From NCBI RefSeq assembly GCF_025996515.1, contig NZ_BLRH01000035.1:496001-560000 (forward strand): a stretch of DNA of 64,000 nt, in the 5' to 3' direction. Under the pieces are notes generated by a model. The model searched no databases and had not been told where the DNA came from. It saw only the letters and a program-made list of their open reading frames with translations. Origin of the DNA: Rhizohabitans arisaemae. Its GTDB lineage: Bacteria > Actinomycetota > Actinomycetes > Streptosporangiales > Streptosporangiaceae. Below, one piece after another: positions 51,172 to 61,572 of the stretch. Within the stretch, counting starts at the first letter, position 1; each line of letters opens with the position of its first letter. The position numbers were made by a program, and so were the translations under genes.

Positions 51172-54100
51172 GTGGTCAGTGGGGCCAGTCAAGTCGAGGG
51201 AGAAGACGGCCCTTCCAGGATACGGCTGGAGGATCTCCTGCCAGGGGCGGTCGTCGTCGGACTCGCTGCTGGCCGCCGTTGCACGGTGGTGCGGGCGGAT
51301 TTACGGGGGAGCAACGCTGTGGAGGTGGTGTTCCAGGATGAGAAAGGCGCCTACGACACGGTCATTCTCTACCGGGAGCATGAGAGCAGGTTGCGCCTCG
51401 CCAAGCAGGAGAGTAAGCAAACCTTCGAGGGAGATCCGCATGCCTTCCGATTGGCTGCGGAATCGCTCCGGCTGCGGATGGCAGGCCTGTTTGATCCCAT
51501 GCTCGCTGTTGCGACATCGGAACTCGAGCCTCTGCCTCACCAAATTCGGGCCGTGTACGGTGAGCTCCTGCCCCGAACTCCCCTCCGCTTCCTCCTTGCA
51601 GACGACCCTGGCGCTGGGAAGACGATTATGGCTGGGTTGTATATCAAGGAGTTGCTCCTCCGGGGTGACCTTGAGCGCTGCCTGATCGTCGCACCAGGCT
51701 CGCTGGTTGATCAGTGGCAGGCCGAGCTGATGGAGAAGTTCGATCTGCAGTTCGAGATACTTGCCAGAGGGGTCGGAACGCAACTCCCTCCCCAGTTGAT
51801 CGCGCGGATGGACCAGCTGGCCCGAACTGATGACCTGCGAAGCCTCGTCACCCGCACCGACTGGGACCTGATCATCGTGGATGAGGCTCACCGTATGTCG
51901 GCGCACTGGTATGGCGGCGAGTTGAAGACCACCCGGCGCTACCAGTTGGGACAGGCTCTCGGTCAGTGCGCCCGCCACCTGCTGCTCCTGACCGCCACCC
52001 CGCATGCGGGCAAGGAGGAGGACTTCCAGCTTTTCCTCGGTCTGCTGGATCCCGACCGGTACGCGGGAAGGTATCGGCAAGGGGTTCATGAGGCTGACTA
52101 TGAGGGCCTCATGCGTCGCATGCTTAAGGAGGAGTTGCGCACCTTCGAGGGCAAGCCTTTGTTCCCTGAGCGGCGGGCGTACACCGTGCCTTACCGGCTG
52201 TCTCCCTTGGAGAGGGAGCTATACGAAGCGGTGACCTCCTACGTGCGGGTCGAGATGAATCGGGCTGACCGCCTGAGGCAAGCGGGCGACTCCCGGCGGG
52301 GCAATACCGTGGGCTTCGCCCTTACCGTCCTGCAGCGCCGCCTTGCTTCCAGCCCTGAAGCCATCCTGAACTCCCTCCGCCGGAGGCGAGAGCGCTTAGC
52401 ACTCCAGCGGCAGGAACTCCTAACGGGTCGTCCTTCCGTGGTACCAAACGAGACGGCGGAAGGCATCTTCGGTTCCATCAGCAGAGATGATGCCAAAGAC
52501 TTCGAAGCTCGCCTGGATGACCTGGGCGGGGAGGAGCTGGAGAAGCTGGAAGAGGAGGTAATCGATGCCTCGACAGCAGCGCGCACTGTAGAAGAGCTTG
52601 ACGCTGAGCTCATCAGTCTGGGCGCCTTGGTGGAGCTGGCGGCCCGCGTCCACCGTTCAGGCCAGGATCGCAAATGGTTGGAGCTGAGTCGGCTCCTTCA
52701 AGACGACGAAGAAATCCGCGACTCCAGCGGCCTACCCCGCAAGATCATTCTGTTTACCGAACATCGTGACACTCTGAACTACTTGGTCGCTCGTGTCAGG
52801 GCCCTGCTGGGTAGCACAGAAGCGGTGAAGTCTATCCACGGCGGCGTCAGCCGGATGGAACGGCTACACGTCCGAGAAGTGTTTACTCAGGATCATGAAG
52901 TACGCGTGCTGGTGGCCACCGACGCTGCCGGCGAAGGCCTCAACCTGCAAGCCGCCCACTTGATGGTCAACTATGACCTCCCCTGGAACCCGAACCGACT
53001 GGAGCAGCGGTTCGGCCGGATCCATCGCATCGGCCAGCAAGAGGTCTGCCATCTGTGGAACCTGGTCGCGATCGAGACCCGGGAGGGCGCGGTCTTCCAG
53101 CGCCTGCTCGACAAGCTGGACAAGCAACGGGAGGTCTACCGGGGCAGAGTTTTCGACGTGCTCGGTGAGGCCTTCGAGGAGCGCCCCCTTCGGGAATTGC
53201 TGCTCGAAGCCATCCGGTACGGTGACCAACCTGAGGTCAAGGCGAAGCTCAACGAGATCATTGACCGCAACGTTGGAGAGGGCCTGGAAGAGCTCCTCGC
53301 GAAGGAGGCACTCCACCACGACATGCTCAGCGAGCAGAACGTCGCCGAGACCAGAGCCCAGCTCGAAGAAGCCCGGGCTCGGCGATTGCAACCCCACTAT
53401 GTGGAGGCATTCTTCCGTGCAGCCTTTCACCAATTTGGTGGTCGGCTTGCGGAGCGTGAAGGTGGCCGTTCGGAGATCAGCAACGTTCCCGCCATCCTTC
53501 GAGAACCGGGAAGAGCGCTGGGCCGAGGCTCCCCGGTGCTCCGCCGGTACGAGCGCGTGGTTTTTGAGCGCAGCAGACGCAGATTTTCAGGCAGGCCGGA
53601 TGCGGCTCTACTAGCCCCTGGCCACCCACTCGTCGATGCTGTCGTTGCCCTCACTATCGAGCGGCACGCCCACACCCTGCGCAGCGGGAGCGTCCTCATC
53701 GACAGGGCCGACCTCGGGACCACGCCGCATCTGCTGGTCGCCGTCACCCAGCAGATCGTAGATGGCCACCCCAAGCCCCGGACGATTGACAAACGCTTCG
53801 ACTTCGTGGAGCTGAGACCCGATGGCTCAGCCGTACCCGCCGGCCCAGCCCCCTACCTCGACTACGAAGCTCCTGAGCCGGATGAATCAAGCGTGGTCGC
53901 CAGACTCACCATCGAACTCCGAGCTGAGCCGTGGCTGACGGGCGGCTACGAAGAGGTCACTCTGACCTGGGCGATTGAGCAGGCCGGACCTGACTACCTC
54001 TGTGAGGCACTTTCACGTGTACGACCTCGCGTGCAGAAGCATCGGGAACAGGTCACCCAGCGGCTGACCTTGGAGGCGGACTATTGGTACGCCCGCTATC

Positions 54101-54738
54101 TGGAGCTGATCGATGGCGAAGATAGCGGGAGGAGCCAACGGCTCAAGCCCGAAACCGCTCAGCGACGAGCCCGAGAACTTGAGGCCCGGCTGGAGCGCCG
54201 TCTCCGTGGCTTGGCGCAAGACGAAGAGCTGAGGCTTCGTCCACCTCAGGTGGCAGGTGGCGCACTGATTCTTCCGCAGGGCCTGCTCAATCAGGCCCAA
54301 GGGGCTGGGGATCGCGACAGGGTCTTCGCGGCCAGGGAGCAAGAGGCCATTCGGGCTGTAGAACGGCGGGCTGTCGACGCAGTCGTCGCAGCCGAGCACC
54401 GTCTAGGCCGAGTGCCGGAAGAGATGTCCACCAACCACAGGGGCTTCGACCTCCGTTCCTGGAGCCCCGGCGGTGAAGAGCTTCTTCACCTGGAGGTGAA
54501 GGGCCGGATCTCTGGGGCTCAAGACTTCACCGTGACTCGGAACGAGGTTCTCCACGCCAAAAACGCTGGAAATCGCTACCGCCTGGCGCTGGTTCGGGTT
54601 TCGCCGCGGGGCCCCTCCCACGATGAGATTCGGTATCTGATCGAACCCTTCGCCGAGACCAACACCGACGATTTCAACGTCACCAAGTTTGTCTTCCACT
54701 GGGATCGCATGTGGGCGCGCGGTGGACCCCCCTGTTGA
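51172..54738 (+). CDS. SNF2-family helicase with C-terminal DUF3883 (Hma-like)
   Basis: 1188 residues. Walker A 'LADDPGAGKTIMAGLY' (Lys150), DEAH box at Asp237 ('IIVDEAHRMS'), motif III 'LLLLTATPHAG', helicase-C motifs 'IILFTEHRDTLNYL', 'VATDAAGEGLNLQ' and 'RFGRIHRIGQQ'. A long insertion (about 440-520) is coiled-coil-like. The C-terminus has 'GEELLHLEVKGRISGAQDF', a DUF3883 nuclease-like fold. Together with the DUF1156 methyltransferase and DUF499 ATPase downstream it makes the helicase/methyltransferase/ATPase combination known as an Hma-type defence set, related in logic to DISARM. Confidence 0.9.
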   Translation: MVSGASQVEGEDGPSRIRLEDLLPGAVVVGLAAGRRCTVVRADLRGSNAVEVVFQDEKGAYDTVILYREHESRLRLAKQESKQTFEGDPHAFRLAAESLRLRMAGLFDPMLAVATSELEPLPHQIRAVYGELLPRTPLRFLLADDPGAGKTIMAGLYIKELLLRGDLERCLIVAPGSLVDQWQAELMEKFDLQFEILARGVGTQLPPQLIARMDQLARTDDLRSLVTRTDWDLIIVDEAHRMSAHWYGGELKTTRRYQLGQALGQCARHLLLLTATPHAGKEEDFQLFLGLLDPDRYAGRYRQGVHEADYEGLMRRMLKEELRTFEGKPLFPERRAYTVPYRLSPLERELYEAVTSYVRVEMNRADRLRQAGDSRRGNTVGFALTVLQRRLASSPEAILNSLRRRRERLALQRQELLTGRPSVVPNETAEGIFGSISRDDAKDFEARLDDLGGEELEKLEEEVIDASTAARTVEELDAELISLGALVELAARVHRSGQDRKWLELSRLLQDDEEIRDSSGLPRKIILFTEHRDTLNYLVARVRALLGSTEAVKSIHGGVSRMERLHVREVFTQDHEVRVLVATDAAGEGLNLQAAHLMVNYDLPWNPNRLEQRFGRIHRIGQQEVCHLWNLVAIETREGAVFQRLLDKLDKQREVYRGRVFDVLGEAFEERPLRELLLEAIRYGDQPEVKAKLNEIIDRNVGEGLEELLAKEALHHDMLSEQNVAETRAQLEEARARRLQPHYVEAFFRAAFHQFGGRLAEREGGRSEISNVPAILREPGRALGRGSPVLRRYERVVFERSRRRFSGRPDAALLAPGHPLVDAVVALTIERHAHTLRSGSVLIDRADLGTTPHLLVAVTQQIVDGHPKPRTIDKRFDFVELRPDGSAVPAGPAPYLDYEAPEPDESSVVARLTIELRAEPWLTGGYEEVTLTWAIEQAGPDYLCEALSRVRPRVQKHREQVTQRLTLEADYWYARYLELIDGEDSGRSQRLKPETAQRRARELEARLERRLRGLAQDEELRLRPPQVAGGALILPQGLLNQAQGAGDRDRVFAAREQEAIRAVERRAVDAVVAAEHRLGRVPEEMSTNHRGFDLRSWSPGGEELLHLEVKGRISGAQDFTVTRNEVLHAKNAGNRYRLALVRVSPRGPSHDEIRYLIEPFAETNTDDFNVTKFVFHWDRMWARGGPPC

Positions 54739-54888
54739 ACTCGTCGACCTGTCAACCGCCCCTGTTTCCCGGGAAGACTTGGCAGGTCGTCAGTCCTACG
54801 CCCTACTCTGATACGTGGACCACGAGCCGGGCTCTCACCGAGTTCGATCGGTGCCGCACCAGCCACTTAGCCGAAAGTCGGGCCCTGC

Positions 54889-57660
54889 ATGTCGAGCACG
54901 CTCAAGCGTAAGTTGATCGAGGTCTCCCTCCCGCTGGAGATCATCAACAAGGAGTCCGCGCGCGAGAAGTCGATTCGGCACGGTCACCCGTCCACACTGC
55001 ATCTATGGTGGGCCCGCCGTCCACTGGCGGCCTGCAGAGCGGTCCTCTTTGCACAGCTCGTCGACGACCCATCAGCTCACCCGGACCGGTTTCCTACGGA
55101 GGAGGATCGGGAGAAGGAGCGCAAGCGACTGTTCCGGCTGATCGAACGACTGGTGGTCTGGGAGAACACCACCGATCCGGTGCTCCTGAAGGAAGCCCAC
55201 GAGGAGATTCTTAAGTCGACGGGGGGTAAGCCCCCTACGATCCTTGACCCCTTTGCAGGTGGTGGCTCTATCCCGCTTGAAGCTCAGCGGCTCGGTTTAG
55301 AGGCGTATGCTTCTGACCTCAATCCCGTTCCAGTTCTGATCAACAAAGCATTGATCGAAATCCCGCCAAAATGGGTCGGTCGGCCTCCAGTATTCCCTGG
55401 AGCAGCCGACGAGGTAGGAGTGGACGCGTGGCCGAACGCAACTGGGCTGGGTGAGGACGTCCGCCGCTATGGCCAGTGGATGCGCGAGGAAGCCGAGAAG
55501 CTGATCGGCAAGCATTATCCTAAGGCGATTCTAGCCGATGGGACCGAAGGCAACGTCATCGCTTGGATCTGGGCGCGAACTGTGACATGCCCGAACCCTG
55601 CCTGTGGCATTCAGATTCCGCTTACCAAAACATGGTGGTTGAGCAAGAAGAAGGGGAGGGAAGTATTCGCTATACCTGTCATAGAAGGCCGCGTCGTGAG
55701 TTTCAAGCTTAGTCAAGAGATTAAGCGGGGACCCTCGAAGGCACAGGATGGCACCGTTGGCCGGACGGGGGTGACGTGCATTGCCTGCGGGAACAATTCC
55801 GCTCTGGCGCACGTACGAGCGGCAGGCAAGGCTGGTCTAATCGGTCACCAGCTCATGGCAATTGTTGCCGAGAACAGGAGAGGGCGCGCTTATCTATCGC
55901 CGACTGAAGAGCAGGAACTCGCGGCCCAAATCGATCGACCGGAAGATATTCCGGAGACCGAGCTTCCCGAGGCCGCGCTAGGTTTTAGGGTTCAAGGCTA
56001 CGGTATGACGCATCATTCGGACCTGTTTACGAATCGGCAACTAATCTTGCTGGCTACATATAGCAAGCTGGTAGGAGAAGTCGCGAGCAGAATTGTGGCG
56101 GACGCGATTGCGGCTGGTTATGGTGATTTTGATGCCGAAGAGCGCGCTCGTGCTGTTGGTCTATACCTAGCTCTTGCTGTTAGTAGAACTGCAGACCTCA
56201 ATAACTCCTTGGTTACGTGGTCAAACAGCCGCGATCAAGCAAGAAACCTGTTCTCTCGTCAAGCGATCCCCATGGCGTGGGACTTCGTCGAGGTCCACCC
56301 TTTCGCAAAGGCCGCCGGGGATGTTGGTATATCGGTTGAGACGGCTGCGAAAGTTCTTGCGCAGTTGCCATCGAGATCAGTGGGCAAGGCTGAGCGAGCT
56401 GACGCATCTACTCGAAGCTATGATGGCTGCCTGGTTGCAACAGACCCACCATATTATGACAATATTGGATATGCTGATCTGGCCGACTTTTTCTATGTCT
56501 GGCTGCGTCAATCTGTGATTTCGATATACCCAGAAGAAACAAGTACGATGCTCACGCCAAAGGCAGATGAGCTAGTTGCCGATGCAATGAGATTTGGCGG
56601 CGACAAGCTTAAGGCTGAGCAGCATTTTGAAGAAGGATTTGTGAAGGTGTTTTCTCAAATCCGGGAGTCTGCCCCATTTGACATCCCCATTACGGTCTTC
56701 TATGCGTTTAAGCAGGCAGAGGGAGATGCCGACGGCGTTGCGTCGACCGGATGGGAGACAATGCTAGCTGGACTGGCAAGAGCTGGGTTCAGCGTCACGG
56801 GGACATGGCCAATTAGGACCGAAAGATCAGGTCGCTCTCGGGACAACGAGAGCAACGCCCTCGCCTCGTCAATAGTCCTAGCCTGCCGCCCCCGACCGGA
56901 GGATGCGGGGACCATTAGCGCAAAGGTCTTCCTAGACTTTCTCCGGGATGAACTCCCGGACGCTCTCAACAAGCTGCAGCAGGGGGCCATCGCGCCGGTG
57001 GACCTCGCACAGGCAGCGATTGGGCCGGGCATGGCAGTGTTTTCACGATACGCGGCAGTCATCGAGGCGGACGGTAAGCACATGCTGGTGCGTACCGCCC
57101 TCAAGCTGATCAACCAGATCCTCGATGAAGTCCTCTCTGAGCAGGAGGGCGACTTCGATGCCGAGACTCGGTTCTGTGTGAAGTGGTTCACTCAGTACGG
57201 CTGGAACGACGCTGACTCAGGCACCGCAGACACGCTGTCACGGGCGATGAACACAACCGTGGAGGCGGTGGAGCGAGGCAGTGTGTTCCGCGCGAAGGCG
57301 GGACGTGCCCGGCTGTTAGCCTTCGAGGAACTCTCGGCAAACTGGAACCCGCTGACTGACGATCGGATCAGCCTGTGGGAGGTGGTCCTCCGCCTGGCCA
57401 AGGCCTTAGCCGAAGTTGGCGGACAGGAAGCGGCCCGGCTAATGGCGCTGGCACGCCAGCGCGTGGACCTGGACGCGGCTCAGGAACTCGCCTACCTGCT
57501 GTTCAGCCTCTGTGAGAAGCGCAACTTAACCCAAGACGCGATCCTGTTCAATGGTCTGGGCCAGTCCTGGTTTGACCTCACCTCATCCTCCCTCAAGCTC
57601 GCGGCCACCCTCCCGAAGCCGGTCCAGGGCCAGCTTGACCTCATGGAACTGGGTGATTGA
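54889..57660 (+). CDS. DUF1156 DNA adenine methyltransferase (Hma-like)
   Basis: 923 residues. 'SLPLEIINKESAREKSIRHG' and 'HPSTLHLWWARRPLAACRAV' are the DUF1156 head; motif I 'DPFAGGGSIPLEA' (Asp120); motif IV 'TDPPYYDNIGYADLADFFYV' (Asp519). A zinc-knuckle-like CPNPACG ... CIACG pair lies between, in the probable target-recognition part. Base composition falls in the middle third (25 G+C of 60 at 56461-56520) compared with both ends, suggesting recombination of the recognition region. Should modify host DNA at N6-adenine to mark self. Starts 150 bases after the helicase. Confidence 0.9.
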   Translation: MSSTLKRKLIEVSLPLEIINKESAREKSIRHGHPSTLHLWWARRPLAACRAVLFAQLVDDPSAHPDRFPTEEDREKERKRLFRLIERLVVWENTTDPVLLKEAHEEILKSTGGKPPTILDPFAGGGSIPLEAQRLGLEAYASDLNPVPVLINKALIEIPPKWVGRPPVFPGAADEVGVDAWPNATGLGEDVRRYGQWMREEAEKLIGKHYPKAILADGTEGNVIAWIWARTVTCPNPACGIQIPLTKTWWLSKKKGREVFAIPVIEGRVVSFKLSQEIKRGPSKAQDGTVGRTGVTCIACGNNSALAHVRAAGKAGLIGHQLMAIVAENRRGRAYLSPTEEQELAAQIDRPEDIPETELPEAALGFRVQGYGMTHHSDLFTNRQLILLATYSKLVGEVASRIVADAIAAGYGDFDAEERARAVGLYLALAVSRTADLNNSLVTWSNSRDQARNLFSRQAIPMAWDFVEVHPFAKAAGDVGISVETAAKVLAQLPSRSVGKAERADASTRSYDGCLVATDPPYYDNIGYADLADFFYVWLRQSVISIYPEETSTMLTPKADELVADAMRFGGDKLKAEQHFEEGFVKVFSQIRESAPFDIPITVFYAFKQAEGDADGVASTGWETMLAGLARAGFSVTGTWPIRTERSGRSRDNESNALASSIVLACRPRPEDAGTISAKVFLDFLRDELPDALNKLQQGAIAPVDLAQAAIGPGMAVFSRYAAVIEADGKHMLVRTALKLINQILDEVLSEQEGDFDAETRFCVKWFTQYGWNDADSGTADTLSRAMNTTVEAVERGSVFRAKAGRARLLAFEELSANWNPLTDDRISLWEVVLRLAKALAEVGGQEAARLMALARQRVDLDAAQELAYLLFSLCEKRNLTQDAILFNGLGQSWFDLTSSSLKLAATLPKPVQGQLDLMELGD

Positions 57661-57789
57661 GCAGTCGTGGCGTCAACAAGGAGAACCGTGGCCGAGACGA
57701 GCGTCGCATACTGTTGTGAGATGCGTCACTTTCGGTTGGTTTTGTCTGGGATCATTGGGGTTGGAGGCTGACGAAAGCGAGGGGTCGAG

Positions 57790-60700
57790 TTGGCGGGGAT
57801 GAGCAACAAGGCGCGGGTCCAGGAAGGCTTTACTGTGTTGGCCGAGGGCCTCGAGCCCTTCGTGGACGAGGTGATGTCGGCTGCTGCCCAACCGCCAGAC
57901 GCTGACTGGGTGAAGTTGCTCGAGGCTAGGGATGTCGTCAAGTTTGGCACCAACCGTAGTTACGCCAAGAACGACCCCCAGGTCCAGCTTCGTATGATCA
58001 CCGAGGAGTGGCGGGCGGGCTTCAAGGACCGGTTATCCCGTGCTGACCAGTCACTCGCCTCGTTGCTCCGTGGTCACCGTGACCGTCTCGCACACAACCA
58101 GTCGTTCAGCGCGGATGACACCACCCATGTACTCGATCTGATCGAGCGGCTGTTGATTGCTGTCAACGACGTGACGCGTGCGGGGGCCGTACGGAAGCTG
58201 CGCCGTGACCACGAGCGTGCGCAGTACGAGGCAGAGACTCGTAGGGCGGTTAGAGAGGCGCACTCCTTCTCGGGAGTGCTGGGCGAGTCTGCCGGATTGA
58301 CCCTCAAGCCCTGGCGGAAGGTAATCCAGCCCCATGCCGACGTTAGCTCCGGGAGGTTCAAGCAGGCAGACTTCGCCGCAGACCTCTACGAGGTGGCCGA
58401 AGGCGCGGAGGAGACTGAGTACTCCGACCCGGTCGCCTTCTTCCAGCGGACCTACCTCACAGAGGGTATGAAGAAGCTGCTCACCAACACCGCGCGACGG
58501 CTGAGCGGAGATGGAAGCGCGGAGCCGGTCATCAACCTGATGACCAACTTCGGTGGCGGCAAGACCCATTCCATGCTCGCTCTCTATCACCTGGCCTCGG
58601 GATGCCCTCTGGCCGATTTCCCCCAGGAAGTTCAAGACCTGCTTTCTGAGTTGCCTATGCCCACCAAGCCGGTGAGGCGGGTCACTCTGGTCGGCACGGA
58701 GATCGCCGCTGCGAGTGGCGTAGAGCACAAGGATGCGCAAGGGACGGTTCGCGTACGGACTCTATGGGGAGAGCTCGCCTGGCAACTCGGAGGCCGGGCC
58801 GCCTACGAGAAGATTCGCGTGGACGACGAGGCTGGGACCAATCCCGGTTCGAAACTCCGTGAGCTAATCAAGGAGTACAGCCCGTGCCTGATTTTGATCG
58901 ACGAGTGGGTGGTGTATGCACGCCAGCTCTTCGCGCGCGATGACCTCGACGGTGGCACCTTCGAAACTCAGCACGCGTTCGCGCAGACGCTCACTGGAGC
59001 GGTCAAAGCAGCTCCGGGTGCTCAGCTGGTGGTCTCGATCCCGGCCTCGGAGAAGTTGGTCGGCACGGATATTGAGGATAGCGATTCCGGGGTCAGCGAC
59101 ACCGAGGTCGGGGGGCTCCACGGCCGCAAGGCCTTGATCATGCTGTCGAAGGTGATCGGGCGGACGGATTTCAACTGGCAACCGGCTTCACCCACCGAGA
59201 TCTTTGAGATTGTCCGCCGGCGGCTGTTTACCGAGCCGGGTGCCGACGGTCGAGCGGACATCGCGTTCGTGGCTCGCGCCTTCGTCGACTACTATCGCGG
59301 TCACACCGGAGAGTTCCCGCGGGACTGCAGCGAGATCGCCTATGAGCGGCGCATTGCAGCCTGCTACCCGATCCATCCCGAGTTGTTTGATCGGCTCTAC
59401 AAGGACTGGTCGATCCTGGACCGCTTCCAGCTCACTCGAGGCGTACTTCGGGTCATGAGCACGGTGGTGCACGCGATCTGGAACAAGGGGAACGACTCTG
59501 ATCCGTTGATCATGCCGGGTTCGTTGCCGTTCAACGTGCCGGAGGTCTCTGGTGAGATCACTCAGTATCTGGGTGACCCTTCCTGGCGAACTATCGTCCA
59601 GACCGACGTGGACGGGGAGACTTCGGTTCCGGTCCAGATCGACGTGATGCGCACCACATTCGGGAAGCGCTCCCTGACTCGGCGACTGGCTCGCACCATC
59701 TTCTTCGGCTCAGCGCCGTTGGCTCAGACCGAGCATCGTGGCATTGAGCGCCAGTATGTCTGGCTGGGCACTGCCGTTCCGGGGGATACCTTGGGCAACT
59801 TCGGCTCGGCCTTGGACTTGTTAGCGCAGCGAGCCACCTACTTCTACCCAGAAACGGGCCGGTATCGCTACAACACAGCACCCTCGATCACCAAGAAGGC
59901 ACAGGATCACGCCGAACGACTCCGCACCGAACCCGAGGTGGTCTGGCAGGAGCTCGTTCGACGCCTTAGCGAGCAGGCCGCTGGTGTCACTCCCATCAAG
60001 GTGCACACCGCGCCTGAGGATACTTCCCACGTACCGGACTTCGAAGAAGCCCGGCTCGTGATGCTGCACCCTCGCTACGCCCACGCTAGGGGAGAATCCG
60101 ACTCCTCCGCACAGGGTTTTGTGGCTGACTGTCTGAAGCACAGAGGCTCAGCCCAGCGGGTGAACATCAACCAGCTCGTGTTTCTTGCCCCAGACAAGAA
60201 GCGACTAGAGGAATTGGAAGACGCGGTCCGCTACTTCTTGGCTTGGCGAGATGTGGTGGCTCGCAAGGGACCCGAGGAGTTGAACCTCAACCCTCAGCAG
60301 GCCAACATGGCCGAGAACCAACGAGCGGACTTCGATCACACCGTTGATCTTCGGATCTCCACGGCCTATCAGTGGGTCCTCTATCCCAAGCAACAGGAGG
60401 CCAACCGTCCCTGGAAGGTCGACGCAATTAAGGCAGAGGGAACCGAGACCAATCTCGGAAAGCGTGTCTATGAGCTCCTCCGCCGTAAGGAAGAGCTGGT
60501 GGACCGCTACGGCTCCTACCCGATTCGGATGCATCTGGACGGTCCACTGAAGAAGGTATGGGAGACCGGGCATGTCACTGCTGGCACGCTGTGGGACCTC
60601 TACCGCAAGTACCCCTATCTGGACCGCCTCCGCGACCGTTCGGTTTTGGAGGCCGCCGTGCAATCCGCTATGGATCAGGTCTTGTGGGAAACTCAGGGTT

Positions 60701-61233
60701 TTGCGCTTGCTGAGGGCTATGACCAGGAGGCCGGCGTGTACATCGGCCTCGCCATTCCGCCGCACGATCGCTTCAGCCTCCCCACCGATGGCACTCTCCT
60801 CGTCCGCCCGGACGTGGCTGAGGAACAACGTCGCCGCGAGAAGGAGATCGTAGAACGCGAGCGTGAGAAGGATCAGAAGGGCCCCGACCCTAAAGAGGTG
60901 GTGCCCGACGGTAGTAGTGACGAAAGTGCCACGGGCAGGGAAACAGGCCGCGAGGGGGGCACCCCACCCCTGCCGGAGCCTGAGCCGAGGGTCGTCCCCA
61001 ATGCGCGCTTCTTCGGTACTTTTCCAGTAGACCCCGCTCGCGCAAGCCGTGACTTCGGCAGGGTAGCCCAGGAAGTGCTCCAGCACCTACAGTCCCACGC
61101 GGGCGCGACATTGACCATCAAGGTTGAGATCGAGGCGGCCCACCCAGAGGGCTACCCCGAAGACAAGGCCCGGACGGTTACGGAGAACGCCAGGACCCTG
61201 AAGTTCGAGAATTACGGCTTCGAAAATGAGTAG
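57790..61233 (+). CDS. DUF499 AAA-like ATPase (Hma-like)
   Basis: 1147 residues. An N-terminal helical part is followed by Walker A 'TNFGGGKTHSMLALY' (Lys258) and Walker B 'CLILIDEWVVYARQL' (Asp371), then a long DUF499 body and an acidic, charged linker near 1020-1060 ('REKEIVEREREKDQKGPDPK'). TTG 57790 with GAGGGG 5 bases upstream is used; ATG 57799 is the alternative. Third member of the helicase/methyltransferase/ATPase set. Expected to drive DNA sensing or translocation. Confidence 0.88.
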   Translation: MAGMSNKARVQEGFTVLAEGLEPFVDEVMSAAAQPPDADWVKLLEARDVVKFGTNRSYAKNDPQVQLRMITEEWRAGFKDRLSRADQSLASLLRGHRDRLAHNQSFSADDTTHVLDLIERLLIAVNDVTRAGAVRKLRRDHERAQYEAETRRAVREAHSFSGVLGESAGLTLKPWRKVIQPHADVSSGRFKQADFAADLYEVAEGAEETEYSDPVAFFQRTYLTEGMKKLLTNTARRLSGDGSAEPVINLMTNFGGGKTHSMLALYHLASGCPLADFPQEVQDLLSELPMPTKPVRRVTLVGTEIAAASGVEHKDAQGTVRVRTLWGELAWQLGGRAAYEKIRVDDEAGTNPGSKLRELIKEYSPCLILIDEWVVYARQLFARDDLDGGTFETQHAFAQTLTGAVKAAPGAQLVVSIPASEKLVGTDIEDSDSGVSDTEVGGLHGRKALIMLSKVIGRTDFNWQPASPTEIFEIVRRRLFTEPGADGRADIAFVARAFVDYYRGHTGEFPRDCSEIAYERRIAACYPIHPELFDRLYKDWSILDRFQLTRGVLRVMSTVVHAIWNKGNDSDPLIMPGSLPFNVPEVSGEITQYLGDPSWRTIVQTDVDGETSVPVQIDVMRTTFGKRSLTRRLARTIFFGSAPLAQTEHRGIERQYVWLGTAVPGDTLGNFGSALDLLAQRATYFYPETGRYRYNTAPSITKKAQDHAERLRTEPEVVWQELVRRLSEQAAGVTPIKVHTAPEDTSHVPDFEEARLVMLHPRYAHARGESDSSAQGFVADCLKHRGSAQRVNINQLVFLAPDKKRLEELEDAVRYFLAWRDVVARKGPEELNLNPQQANMAENQRADFDHTVDLRISTAYQWVLYPKQQEANRPWKVDAIKAEGTETNLGKRVYELLRRKEELVDRYGSYPIRMHLDGPLKKVWETGHVTAGTLWDLYRKYPYLDRLRDRSVLEAAVQSAMDQVLWETQGFALAEGYDQEAGVYIGLAIPPHDRFSLPTDGTLLVRPDVAEEQRRREKEIVEREREKDQKGPDPKEVVPDGSSDESATGRETGREGGTPPLPEPEPRVVPNARFFGTFPVDPARASRDFGRVAQEVLQHLQSHAGATLTIKVEIEAAHPEGYPEDKARTVTENARTLKFENYGFENE

Positions 61234-61572
61234 AGGGTCGAGCACCCGTGTGGGCGGGTACACGAAAATCAGCGGAGGCGGGGAAACCAGATCGTAGCCG
61301 GACGCGCAGACACCCGTCCGCGTGAGGAGACAGCGAGAGCAGCTGACCCTACTCAGTGGGCACAGAGCTTGAGTCCCTGGAGGCACACCCGACAACAACC
61401 CCAGCTCAGCATTGATCAGCGTACTGGTCGGCGATGGCTTCCTTGTGGCCTCGGGCTGCCCCGGGGCCGCAAGATGGGGCTGCCGGCTCAAGGCCAGTTA
61501 GAGCCCGTGCACCTCACCGTGGCCAACCGACGGAAGGGACACCCGTGGCCCCATAGCACCCAGGTGGCAATA
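61234..61572. other. Intergenic region between convergent DUF499 and mcrC genes
   Basis: About 340 bases with no supported gene; it includes the decayed tRNA-Lys-like remnant listed separately. No clear bidirectional terminator was seen. Confidence 0.4.
61336..61389 (+). repeat. Third, decayed tRNA-Lys-like remnant
   Basis: AGAGCAGCTGAC (D-arm end to anticodon stem), CTCAGTGGG (variable region), TTGAGTCCCTGG (T-arm) and AGGCACACC (acceptor end) occur in the order and spacing of an actinomycete tRNA-Lys. Differences are mostly transitions, as in decay. It sits between the Hma-like set and mcrC. Could mark an older integration boundary; weaker than the copies at 3739 and 10512. Confidence 0.45.
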
